Source of the DNA: Acidihalobacter sp.
GTDB lineage: Bacteria > Pseudomonadota > Gammaproteobacteria > DSM-5130 > Acidihalobacteraceae
NCBI GenBank assembly: GCA_027013225.1
Contig: JALUXU010000058.1
Coordinates: 95,114 to 159,113 of the forward strand
DNA: 64,000 nt
Reading direction: 5' to 3'
This document shows, one piece after another, positions 19,649 through 28,153 of this stretch. Both the position numbers and the translations under genes were made by a program. Position 1 is the stretch's first letter. Every line of letters starts with the position of its first letter. The notes beneath the pieces are model-generated. The model had not been told where the DNA came from, ran no database searches, and saw only the letters and a program-made list of their open reading frames with translations.

Positions 19649-20434
19649 TCATGGATAGGTGCCGTGTGGACGGTGGTCCACGTCGTGATGCAGGGGGCGG
19701 CCCGCAATCTCATGCAGGCCCAGCAAGAACAGCAGCGCGGCGAAGATCCAGCGCAGCATTTTCTCCGGCATGTGTACCGCGAGCAGACCACCGATCACAG
19801 TGCCGATGATGATGCCAATCGCCAGCCAGGGCAAGGCCCGCCACCGCACCGTGCCTTCCCGCCAGTCTTCGGCCACCCCGCTGGCGATCGCCGGCAGGCG
19901 GGAGACCAGAGAGGATCCCTGCGCCAGTTGTTGTGGCATGTTCATCCCCATCACGAACAAGGGTGCCAGCACCGGTCCGCCGCTGATGCCAACTACGCCG
20001 GCGATGATTCCCGCCACTATACCCACAAGAATCAGCCAGGGAACCGGCCAAGCCGAGGCAAAACCGGCATGTGCCGAATGTTTGAAGATCAGCGCGGCAG
20101 CGCCCAGCAGCACGATGACGCCGAAAAACCGCCGTAAGCTGAGCTGCGGCCAGCCGGCGCTCAAGCGCGCCGCGATAGGCGCGCAGATCATCGCGGGAAT
20201 GCCCGTCCACAGCACGGTATCCCAGTTTACGCTGCCATGCAGTCCATAGGTAAGCGCACCGGTAATGGCGGTGAAAAACGCCGCCGCCATGGCGGTGCCG
20301 CGCGCTTCGAGCTGGCTCATGCCCACCCATTCGGTGAGCAGCGGGATCAAGAGCGTGCCGCCGCCCAGGCTGGCCAGCCCGCCGCCGAAACCGGTGATCA
20401 ATCCGCTCACCAGGAGCCGCGGCGCGCGTTTCAC
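19649..20434 (-). CDS. TauE/SafE (TSUP) family permease
   Basis: 261 residues, about eight hydrophobic helices, with the duplicated TSUP motif: GFGGGLASLGGGTLLIPLL near the N-terminus and GVVGISGGPVLAPLFVMG in the second half. Members export sulfite, sulfoacetate or other small organic anions across the inner membrane; which one applies here is not visible. The start is GTG 20434, whose GTGA overlaps the stop of the upstream nuclease gene, so translation is coupled. The C-terminal tail is histidine-rich (LHHDVDHRPHG), which might bind metal. Confidence 0.88.
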   Translation of the reverse strand: MKRAPRLLVSGLITGFGGGLASLGGGTLLIPLLTEWVGMSQLEARGTAMAAAFFTAITGALTYGLHGSVNWDTVLWTGIPAMICAPIAARLSAGWPQLSLRRFFGVIVLLGAAALIFKHSAHAGFASAWPVPWLILVGIVAGIIAGVVGISGGPVLAPLFVMGMNMPQQLAQGSSLVSRLPAIASGVAEDWREGTVRWRALPWLAIGIIIGTVIGGLLAVHMPEKMLRWIFAALLFLLGLHEIAGRPLHHDVDHRPHGTYP

Positions 20435-21804
20435 AGGGTGATTTCCGCATCTTTTTCCGGCATGCTCACTTCGGTGTCATGCAGGTGTTGGGCGAAGCTG
20501 CGCATGGCCTTTTCCTCGCCATGCACGAGAATGGTCTTCGCCGGCGAAAGGGCCTGATGCCAGGCGAGCAGTTCATTGCGATCGGCATGGGCGGAAAAGC
20601 CGTTGATGGTATAGAGACGGGCGCGCACGGGAATTTGGTCACCGAACAGTTTCACCGTCTTCGCGCCGTCGATGATAATCCGCGCCAGCGTGCCGGGGGC
20701 CGCATAACCCACGAAAATTACACTGGAATCATTGCGCCACAGATTATGCCGCAGGTGATGGCGCACCCGTCCGCCGGTACACATGCCGGAGCCCGCCATG
20801 ATCACCGCGCCTCCGGCGAGCTGGTTGAGGGCGATGGAATCCGCAGTTTGGCGAGTGAACTTCAAGCCGGGGAGAGCGAATGGATCCTTGCCGCCATCGA
20901 ACAGGGCGAGAGTCTCGGCGTCGTAACATTCGGGATGATGGCGAAAGATTTCTGTGGCCGAGATCGCCATGGGAGAATCGAGGAACACCGGCAGGTGCCG
21001 GGGCAAGATCTTTTTTTCCACGCCTTCGCGCAGGTAAAAAAGAATTTCCTGGGCGCGTTCCAGCGCGAAGGTGGGGATGATGACATTGCCGCCGCGTTCA
21101 AGAGTGTCGTTGACGGCGCCATAGAGTTCATCTATTGAGGGCCCCAATGGTTTATGAAGGCGATCGCCATAGGTGGTTTCCATTACCACCGCATCGGCGC
21201 GCGGCGGGATCTGAGGATCGCGCAGAATGGGGCGCCCGCTGTTGCCCAGGTCTCCCGAGAAGATCACTGAAGCGCCATCTTTTTCTTCGATGCGGATGCT
21301 GGCCGAGCCGAGGATGTGGCCGGCGTCATGGAAAGTGGCCGTAAGGCCCGGAGAAAGTTCCAGGGTTTTGCCATATTCCGCACTGCGACCAAAATAGTCC
21401 ATCGCATTGAGGGCGTCCAGAGTAGTATACAGCGGTTCGCGCGGCGTCTTGCCATGACGTAGGGCGTGGCGCAAGTGACGTTCGTTTTCCTCTTCCTGTA
21501 GGTGCGCGGAATCCAGCATGACCACGCGGGCTAGTTCGCGGGTGGCTGAGGTGGTGATGATTTCCCCACTGAAGTCGCGTTTGACCAGAAGCGGAATACG
21601 GCCACAATGGTCGAGGTGGGCGTGAGTCAAAAGCAGGATATCGATGGTCTTGGGATCAAAACCGAAGTCTTCGCTATTTTCTTCGTCGAGTTCGCGGCCG
21701 CCCTGATACATGCCGCAGTCGATGAGAATGCGTTTGCCTGCGGCTTCGAGAAGGTGGCAAGAACCGGTTACATTGCGGTCGGCGCCGTGGAAGGAAATTT
21801 TCAT
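20431..21804 (-). CDS. metallo-beta-lactamase/beta-CASP ribonuclease-like protein
   Basis: 457 residues. The zinc motifs are complete: HAHLDHCG near residue 62, DAGHILGSAS, FSGDLGNSGRP, and the C-terminal GFSAHADR of the RMMBL segment, with a beta-CASP insert between them. This is the CPSF73/YSH1-like bacterial group, which processes RNA as endo- or exonuclease. Start ATG 21804 follows an AAGGAG site. It leads an operon with a TSUP permease, universal stress protein, DUF202 and glgX. The MITE at 21899 ends 94 bases upstream. An RNA nuclease in a glycogen operon could reflect post-transcriptional control under stress, but this is inference. Confidence 0.93.
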   Translation of the reverse strand: MKISFHGADRNVTGSCHLLEAAGKRILIDCGMYQGGRELDEENSEDFGFDPKTIDILLLTHAHLDHCGRIPLLVKRDFSGEIITTSATRELARVVMLDSAHLQEEENERHLRHALRHGKTPREPLYTTLDALNAMDYFGRSAEYGKTLELSPGLTATFHDAGHILGSASIRIEEKDGASVIFSGDLGNSGRPILRDPQIPPRADAVVMETTYGDRLHKPLGPSIDELYGAVNDTLERGGNVIIPTFALERAQEILFYLREGVEKKILPRHLPVFLDSPMAISATEIFRHHPECYDAETLALFDGGKDPFALPGLKFTRQTADSIALNQLAGGAVIMAGSGMCTGGRVRHHLRHNLWRNDSSVIFVGYAAPGTLARIIIDGAKTVKLFGDQIPVRARLYTINGFSAHADRNELLAWHQALSPAKTILVHGEEKAMRSFAQHLHDTEVSMPEKDAEITL

Positions 21805-21898
21805 GGTCGTTCTCCTTTTGCAGTTGTGTTGTTTTCAAGGAAGCTTCATTTCTTCAAACCACGCGTGCCGGAAAGTCAACGTCAGCCCTTGAGGTAAC

Positions 21899-22060
21899 CA
21901 GAACCACGCCATCTAACTGTGGCGGAGCGGGTGTCTGCCCGGAAAAACGCAGTGAATACATCCCTGTAGGCTCGACGGCGGCCTCCTTGCCGCCGACGTT
22001 TTCCGAGCAGACGCCCGCTCTGCTTTTCAACGGCTTAGGAATTAAGATGACAGGGCCCTG
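21899..22060. mobile_element. MITE copy 2 (162 bp), inserted in the end of a hydrolase gene
   Basis: Same element as at 11923 and 61083, with ends CAGAACCACGCCATCTAA and CAGGGCCCTG. A perfect 10-base direct repeat TTGAGGTAAC flanks it (21889-21898 and 22061-22070). Its right end now encodes the last residues and the stop codon of the alpha/beta hydrolase on the minus strand. The 237-base gap before the ribonuclease gene is otherwise its upstream region. Confidence 0.88.
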
Positions 22061-22665
22061 TTGAGGTAACCCAGAATGGTTTGCACCAGTCTGGAACCCA
22101 AGTCAGGATCGTTGAAATAGGCATGAGCATGTAAGGCCGAGGCTTGTACCCGCACGTCCACGGGAAAGGGCAGTTTCTTGACGATTGCGGCGCAGGCGGC
22201 GGTATAATCTTCCTGTTCGCCATACCACAGCAGGGCGTCGCGGGCCTTGTCTTTCAGGCAATCATAGCCGCTCGGCGGCTCCCAGGCCGGTGATAGCAGC
22301 ACCAGATGAGCGATGGGGCGTTCGAGCAGACACAGGCCGGTGAGCAGGGTCGGGCCGGCCATGCTGGCACCAAGCGCCGAGACCCGTTCACAGCGGCCTT
22401 GCGCGTATGCGAGAACGGCGGCCGCGTCGATGGCGTATTGATCCGCGCCCGCCGATCCTGCGGTGGAACGACCATATCCCCTGAAATTGGGCGCATAGAC
22501 GGAAAAGCCTGCGCCAAGCAGATCATCCACGAAGCCGTCCCACACATTTTTGTCGAAGCGTTTGCCATGAAACAGGCAAACGGCATGTGGCCCGCCATGG
22601 AAGACATCGGTTTCGATCCGGCCACCGTCGGCGGTGTCGATGAATATCGTGGCGGCTTCGTTCAT
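22042..22665 (-). CDS. alpha/beta hydrolase, C-terminus rewritten by a MITE
   Basis: 207 residues of the serine alpha/beta-hydrolase fold. The oxyanion region is CLFHGKRFDKNVW, the nucleophile elbow is GASMAG near residue 100, and the catalytic His is likely in SALHAHAYF. The last residues, NRALSS and stop, are encoded by the end of the MITE. Removing the element and one copy of the target duplication restores GYLKG and TGA, so the insertion changed only the last two residues and added a few. The protein is therefore probably still functional. Its start overlaps the LOG-family gene stop by four bases; the substrate is unknown. Confidence 0.85.
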   Translation of the reverse strand: MNEAATIFIDTADGGRIETDVFHGGPHAVCLFHGKRFDKNVWDGFVDDLLGAGFSVYAPNFRGYGRSTAGSAGADQYAIDAAAVLAYAQGRCERVSALGASMAGPTLLTGLCLLERPIAHLVLLSPAWEPPSGYDCLKDKARDALLWYGEQEDYTAACAAIVKKLPFPVDVRVQASALHAHAYFNDPDLGSRLVQTILGYLNRALSS

Positions 22666-23612
22666 CGGCTTGCTCCTTTTTCTTTCGCGAGTGGCGTTCC
22701 GTTGCGCTCATGCCACAAGAGGATGCCTTCCCAGGCTTCTTGCGCGGTTTCTGCGTACCAGAACAGATCGCAGTCTTCCTCGTCTATACTCCCGGCCTCG
22801 GCGAGGAAATCTGCGTCGAACACGCCGCGCCAGTACGCCTCGCCGATTAGCACCACCGGAATGGGTGCCGTCTTGCGGGTCTGGATGAGGGTGAGCGCGC
22901 CGAACAACTCATCCAGGGTGCCGAATCCCCCCGGCAAGGCAACAAGCCCTACAGCGCGTTTCATGAAATGCAGCTTGCGCATGGCGAAGTAGTGGAACTG
23001 CATGCATAGCCCGGGGGTGAGATAGGGATTGGGATACTGCTCGCGCGGCAGTTTGATGTTCAGGCCGATGGTGGGAGCGCCCGCATCGAAAGCGCCGCGA
23101 TTGGCCGCTTCCATGGCGCCCGGGCCGCCGCCGGTCATCAGCGCCAGGCCGGGAATATTAGCGTCGCCGACGAGACGGCCGAATTCGCGGCCGACCTCGT
23201 AATAACGCGACAGTTCCATGCGCCTTTCGGCCAGGCGCAGGGCCTTGAGCCGAAGCGGGTCGCCGGGATGGTCGGCGGCATCGCGCTTCGCCGCTTCCAG
23301 CTCGCGCCGCGCGGTGTCCGGCTCGCGCAGGCGGGTGCTGCCGAATACCACGATGGTGCGTTCTATGCCGGCCTGAGCGAGGAGGGTTTCGGCCTTGAAG
23401 TAGTCGAGCTGCAGGCGCACGCCACGGGTTTCGTCGCGGTGCAAAAACTCTACGTCGCGATCAGCCACTTCGTAGCTGGGATGTTGCATGATCGCGGCCA
23501 GGCGCGCTTCGACCTCGCTTTCCTCCGCTGCCGGCTTGGGATGCTCCCAGGGCAGGGGTTGGTGCCGCCGCAGGGGATGCGGCGGCTGAGGGACTTTGGG
23601 TGTGCGGCTCAT
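22662..23612 (-). CDS. LOG-family (TIGR00730-like) nucleotide hydrolase
   Basis: 316 residues. It carries the LOG signatures MTGGGPGAMEAANRGA and PGGFGTLDELF, the nucleotide-binding and catalytic loops of nucleoside 5'-monophosphate phosphoribohydrolases once misnamed lysine decarboxylases. It is longer than plant-type LOG proteins because of about 110 extra N-terminal residues, which are charged and helical. The likely reaction is release of a base from a nucleoside monophosphate, although the nucleotide used here cannot be read. The ATG overlaps the ppsA stop as ATGA, which ties it to the PEP synthase operon. Confidence 0.88.
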   Translation of the reverse strand: MSRTPKVPQPPHPLRRHQPLPWEHPKPAAEESEVEARLAAIMQHPSYEVADRDVEFLHRDETRGVRLQLDYFKAETLLAQAGIERTIVVFGSTRLREPDTARRELEAAKRDAADHPGDPLRLKALRLAERRMELSRYYEVGREFGRLVGDANIPGLALMTGGGPGAMEAANRGAFDAGAPTIGLNIKLPREQYPNPYLTPGLCMQFHYFAMRKLHFMKRAVGLVALPGGFGTLDELFGALTLIQTRKTAPIPVVLIGEAYWRGVFDADFLAEAGSIDEEDCDLFWYAETAQEAWEGILLWHERNGTPLAKEKGASR

Positions 23613-26026
23613 GCGCTATGCCCCTTGCCGCGCGGCGCTCGGCCCAGACGTTTCTCTACTTCAAGCACATGCTGGGTGGTGGCGATCACCGTATCGGGAT
23701 TGAGACTCATCGAATCGATGCCGAGCTCGACCAGATATTCGGCCATTTCCGGGTAATCCGATGGCGCCTGTCCGCACAGGCCGGAATGGATGTGATTGCG
23801 TTTGCAGCCCTCCACCGCCAGCCGGATCATTTCCTTCACGCCATCGTCACGCTCGTCGTAGTCGAAGGCGACGATTTCACTGTCGCGGTCCACGCCCAGG
23901 GTGAGCTGGGTGAGGTCGTTTGAGCCGATGGAGAAACCGTCGAAGCGCTTGGCGAACTCATCGATGAGGATGACGTTGTTCGGAATCTCGCACATGGCAT
24001 AGACCTTGAGGTCATTCTTGCCGCGTTCAAGACCGAATTCGGCCATCTTGGCGAGCACGTCATCGGCCTCTCTGACGCGGCGCACAAAGGGAAGCATGAG
24101 AATGACGTTGGACAGTCCCATTTCCTCGCGTACCCGTTTCATCGCCAGGCACTCCAGACGGAAGCCTTCGGCATACGCGGGATGGGCGTAGCGGGATGCG
24201 CCGCGGAAGCCGATCATCGGATTGTCTTCCTGGGGCTCGAAATCGGTGCCGCCGACCAGGCTGGCGTATTCGTTGGACTTGAAGTCGGACATGCGCACCA
24301 CCACGGGCTTGGGCCAGAAGGCGGCGGCGATGGTGCCTATACCTTCTGAAAGGCGCTGCACGAAGAAGGACTCGCCGTCCTCATAGCCGCAAAGGATCTG
24401 GTCGATGATTTTTCGGGCCTTGGCATCGCTGACCTTGTCGGGATGCAGCAATGCCAGTGGATGTGCCTTGATGTATTCATTGATGATGAACTCCATGCGC
24501 GCCAGGCCGATACCGTCATTGGGCAGAAAGGAGGTTTTGAAGGCCATTTCCGGATTTCCCAGATTGATCATCACTTCGGTGGCCGGCCTCGGCAGGTTCT
24601 CCACGTCTGTCTTCTCCACATGGAAAGGCACTTCGCCGCGATACACCTTGCCGGTGTCGCCTTCGGCGCAGGACACGGTGACTTTCTCGCCGCTGGGAAC
24701 CGTAGTGGTGGCGTCGTCGGCGCCCACTACGGCCGGTATGCCCAGCTCGCGGGCGATGATGGCGGCGTGGCAGGTGCGTCCACCGCGGTTGGTGACGATG
24801 GCCGAGGCGATTTTCATCACCGGCTCCCAGTCGGGCGTAGTGGTGTCGGCGACCAGCACCTCGCCGGCTTTGAACTCGGGCAGGTGGGCGACATCGGGGA
24901 TGACATGCGCCGTGCCGGCAGCGATCTTTTCGCCCACAGAGCGGCCGGTGGCGAGCACTTCGCCGCTGCCGTCCAGCACATAGCGTTCGAGTTGTGTGGG
25001 CCGACGTTGCGAGGCCACCGTCTCCGGGCGGGCCTGCACGATGTAGATCTTGCCGTCCACACCGTCCTTGGCCCATTCCATGTCCATGGGGCGGCCGTAG
25101 TGATTTTCGATCTTGATCGCGTAATCGGCCAGCTCCAGCACGTCGGCGTCGCTGATGCAGAAACGGATGCGGTCTTTTTCTGGGGTGGGAATATTGCGCG
25201 TGGTATGCCGCGTCTCGCCCTCGACGTAAACCATCTTGATGGCTTTTTCGCCGAGCGCGCGGCGCAGCACCGCGCGGTGACCGGCGGTGAAAGTGGGTTT
25301 GTGCACATAGAATTCATCGGGATCGACGGCACCCTGGACCACATTCTCTCCGAGGCCGTAGGAAGCGGTGATGAACACCACGTCGCGAAAGCCCGATTCG
25401 GTGTCCAGTGAGAACATCACGCCGGAGGCGGCCAGATCGGAGCGCACCATCTTCATGATACCCACCGACAGCGCCACCTTGAAGTGATCGAAACCCTGAT
25501 CGACGCGGTAGTGGATGGCACGGTCGGTGAACAGGCTGGCGAAGTCGCGGCGCACGGCGTCGAGCAGGCTCTCATCGCCCTTGATGTTGAGATAGGTGTC
25601 CTGCTGGCCGGCAAAACTGGCCGTCGGCAGGTCTTCGGCGGTGGCCGAGCTGCGCACCGCCAGACTCACATCCTCGCCGTATTCTTCCTGCAGCTTGCGG
25701 TAGCCCGCAATGATTTCGGCGGCCAGATCTTCCGGCAGGCCGGCGCCATAGACGATTTCCCGCGCCTGTTTGCCGCGGCGGGCGAGATCCTTGACGTCAT
25801 TGGGATCGAGGTCATCCAGGGCGGCATGCAGGGCGTCCCAGGCGCCGGCCGCATCCATCATGTAGCGGTAGGCGTCGGCGGTGATGGCGAAGCCGTGCGG
25901 AATGCGTACGCCCTGTTCGGTCAGTTTGCGGTACATCTCTCCCAGCGAGGCGTTCTTGCCGCCCACCAGCGGCACGTCCTCGATGCCCAGATCTTCGAAA
26001 AAACGGATGTATTTGAAGTCACTCAT
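23609..26026 (-). CDS. ppsA: phosphoenolpyruvate synthase
   Basis: 805 residues, full length. It converts pyruvate, ATP and water to PEP, AMP and phosphate. Domains in order: the ATP-grasp PEP/pyruvate-binding domain (VPLVGGKNASLGEM at the start), the phosphohistidine domain (GGRTCHAAIIARELGIPAV) and the TIM-barrel PEP domain ending GLCGQAPSDYP. I start at ATG 26026 (MSDFKYIRFFEDLG), which has GAGGAG upstream; the frame stays open 35 codons further into the preceding gene. It provides the gluconeogenic counterpart to pyruvate kinase at 51668, so the cluster can run in both directions. Confidence 0.96.
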   Translation of the reverse strand: MSDFKYIRFFEDLGIEDVPLVGGKNASLGEMYRKLTEQGVRIPHGFAITADAYRYMMDAAGAWDALHAALDDLDPNDVKDLARRGKQAREIVYGAGLPEDLAAEIIAGYRKLQEEYGEDVSLAVRSSATAEDLPTASFAGQQDTYLNIKGDESLLDAVRRDFASLFTDRAIHYRVDQGFDHFKVALSVGIMKMVRSDLAASGVMFSLDTESGFRDVVFITASYGLGENVVQGAVDPDEFYVHKPTFTAGHRAVLRRALGEKAIKMVYVEGETRHTTRNIPTPEKDRIRFCISDADVLELADYAIKIENHYGRPMDMEWAKDGVDGKIYIVQARPETVASQRRPTQLERYVLDGSGEVLATGRSVGEKIAAGTAHVIPDVAHLPEFKAGEVLVADTTTPDWEPVMKIASAIVTNRGGRTCHAAIIARELGIPAVVGADDATTTVPSGEKVTVSCAEGDTGKVYRGEVPFHVEKTDVENLPRPATEVMINLGNPEMAFKTSFLPNDGIGLARMEFIINEYIKAHPLALLHPDKVSDAKARKIIDQILCGYEDGESFFVQRLSEGIGTIAAAFWPKPVVVRMSDFKSNEYASLVGGTDFEPQEDNPMIGFRGASRYAHPAYAEGFRLECLAMKRVREEMGLSNVILMLPFVRRVREADDVLAKMAEFGLERGKNDLKVYAMCEIPNNVILIDEFAKRFDGFSIGSNDLTQLTLGVDRDSEIVAFDYDERDDGVKEMIRLAVEGCKRNHIHSGLCGQAPSDYPEMAEYLVELGIDSMSLNPDTVIATTQHVLEVEKRLGRAPRGKGHSA

Positions 26027-26936
26027 GGCGATTCTCCTCTGTGATGTGGCGTAATAATGACTGCCGGGCGCCGAGCGCCTGCCAGGTATCCCAAAGCGTG
26101 GCCAGCGCGCCATGACGCGCGCCGAAACCACCCGATGGGTGTTGCAACAAGCTGATTTGCGCGGCGATGGCCGCCGGATGGCGCAGCGGCAGGCTCAGAA
26201 CTTCGGCGGTGATCAGTCCGCCATTCAAGGCGGTGGCGGAGGTTGCGGCCGCTGACGGCGCCAGCCGCAGACCCAATTGTGGGTCTTCACACTGTCGCCA
26301 CCACTGCGCAATCCGCTCGTGGTCTATGCGCAAATCAGCCAGTCGCGCGAGCCGCAAAGCGATGCCGGTGGTTTCGAGATCGGGACCGGGACGGGCCCAC
26401 ACGCCTTCAGGCATGGCGGCCGCGTCGAGCCGTTGTTGCAGCGCGGGTCGCGCTTCTTCAAGCAATTCCGGCGCATGTAGGCGACACAGGCGGGCCAGGC
26501 GCAAGCCGTCCACGAGCGTGCCGCCCCAGTGGCGACTGTCCGCTGCCTGCGGCTTCCTGGTCATGCGTTTTAGTAAGCGGTCGAGCCAGCGGCGTGGATC
26601 GCGCCGGGGAACGTGCCTAAGCAGGCGCAAGCCCTCGCAGGCGGCCCAGCCAATGGTTAGGGTGGGCCATCCGCCATCGTCGGATTGAAGATTCAGCAGC
26701 CAGTTGACATGCCGCTGGGAATCGGGAGGAGAAACATCGAGCAGGCGCAGAGCCGCAAGGGCGGCAAAGGTATCCGGCGCGCTCGGTTCATCCACGCCCC
26801 ATTCGGGCGTGCGATAGAAGGAAAACCCCCCTTGTGCGCATGCCCGGCCAAGGATGTAATCGCGTGCGCGTTCGAAATCGATGGCAAGCGGCAGGGAAAA
26901 CTCGGTCTGGCTCATGGGCAGGAAGCGAATATTCAT
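26019..26936 (-). CDS. prenyltransferase/squalene-cyclase repeat-like protein
   Basis: 305 residues, largely alpha-helical, with QW-type repeats of the alpha/alpha toroid: LNLQSDDGGWPTLTIGW (about residue 90) and LLQHPSGGFGARHGALATLW near the C-terminus, preceded by GGFSFYRTPEWGVDEPSAPD. The acidic DxDD motif of squalene and hopene cyclases is not present, nor an obvious zinc site of protein prenyltransferases. Its catalytic role is therefore uncertain. The ATG overlaps the stop of the phosphohexomutase homologue, and its end overlaps the ppsA start by eight bases. Its place between these two sugar and PEP genes is unexpected for a terpenoid-type fold. Confidence 0.65.
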   Translation of the reverse strand: MNIRFLPMSQTEFSLPLAIDFERARDYILGRACAQGGFSFYRTPEWGVDEPSAPDTFAALAALRLLDVSPPDSQRHVNWLLNLQSDDGGWPTLTIGWAACEGLRLLRHVPRRDPRRWLDRLLKRMTRKPQAADSRHWGGTLVDGLRLARLCRLHAPELLEEARPALQQRLDAAAMPEGVWARPGPDLETTGIALRLARLADLRIDHERIAQWWRQCEDPQLGLRLAPSAAATSATALNGGLITAEVLSLPLRHPAAIAAQISLLQHPSGGFGARHGALATLWDTWQALGARQSLLRHITEENRHE

Positions 26937-28085
26937 TGCAGCGTCTCCTTGGTATAGCGGTCCTTGGCTGGCCATGCGTCAGCGATCAAGGAAGACAAGG
27001 GTGTTTGCTGGCGCGTCAACTGGCTGAGAAGCTTCATCAGCGCCAGCAGGCCATCCGCGTTGCCCGGGGAATCGCTGAAGCCATAATGTCCACGGCTGTC
27101 GAAGTAGAGAGCCGGCGCGCCTGGGTGCAGGTCTTTCCAGACGCCACACCGATCAGTGGTCAAGGTTCGCGCCTCGATGCCCTTGCGGTGCAGGAAATCG
27201 TCTATGTCGGCAGGCGCCGCCTGTGCGTCGTGGATCACGCGAAGATCGGCGTGTTCCCTGGACAAAATGTCGGCCAGAAACATGCCCAGGGCATAGGGGT
27301 CTATGGCGCGGCCTCTTTCGTCGAGCACGGCGAGGCGGTCGCCGTCCATGTCGAGTACGGCCCCCAGCTCGCCGCCGTGGGCGATGACGCAGTTGTAGAC
27401 ATCGCCCTGTGCCTTGGGAGCGAGCGGATCGGGGTCGCGCCGCGACAGCAGCGGGTCGGGGTTAAAGCCGATGCGCCACAGGCGCAGTTGCTGGAAATGC
27501 GCGCTGACTGCCTCGATCACGGCGCCTGCCATGCCGTTGCCGGCATCGAGACAGAGTTTGCACGGACGGGAAAGATGCAGGTGCTGGCGCAGCCAGGCGG
27601 CATAGTCGTTCAAGGTGTCGTCATAACGCAGCACCGGGTTGCAGGGTTTGCTTAACAATTCGTCCAGCTGCTGGAGGCGAACGGATGCGATCACCTCGGC
27701 GGCGGGCAACGGCTGGCCGCTGCGCCGATAAAACCGCAGGCCGTTATAGGGCGCAAGCGCGCTTCCTCCGGTAATCATGAGGCCACCGTCCAGGCCTTCA
27801 TTGGCAATGTACCACTCCAGCTCCGGGGTGGTGCAGGCACCGATATGGATCACGTGGTGTCCGCCCGAGCGCAAGCCCAGGCTGGCCGCCTCGGCCAGCG
27901 AGGGAGAGCTTTCTCGGACATCGTGGCCGATGCAGAATTCGCCGTCTCCGGCCTTAACGAGATCCCCAAAGGCGCGCGCCAGCACGATGGATGGCCTGGC
28001 GGCAACGCAGGGCTTCGCCGACACGGCCACGGACAATGTGGCCCTGAATCAGGGATGTCAGTGACAGCGGGCCCGCATACCTCAT
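26933..28085 (-). pseudogene. second serine-less phosphohexomutase homologue, frameshifted by a 4-base duplication
   Basis: Homologous over its whole length to the protein at 12294-13418. From ATG 28085 (GAGGAG seven bases upstream) the frame reads LTSLIQGHIVRG and ends in RCRQAI, then a tandem CATC CATC (plus strand 27986-27993) shifts the frame. Removing one CATC joins QAI directly to VLARAFGDLVKAGD, matching QAMMLARAFGDFLAPGD of the paralogue. Downstream, the phosphoserine loop reads TGGSALAPYNG (Gly at the Ser position), the DMDGDR metal loop is kept and domain 4 is missing. A shorter product from GTG 28036 is possible but would lack the first strand. The 3' end is coupled to the prenyltransferase-like gene. 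Confidence 0.8.
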
Positions 28086-28153
28086 GATTCATCTCCTCTT
28101 GCCTCCCATTTTTTACGCATGTGCCTGGTCCGGACGTTGATCGAGAGGCGGCC

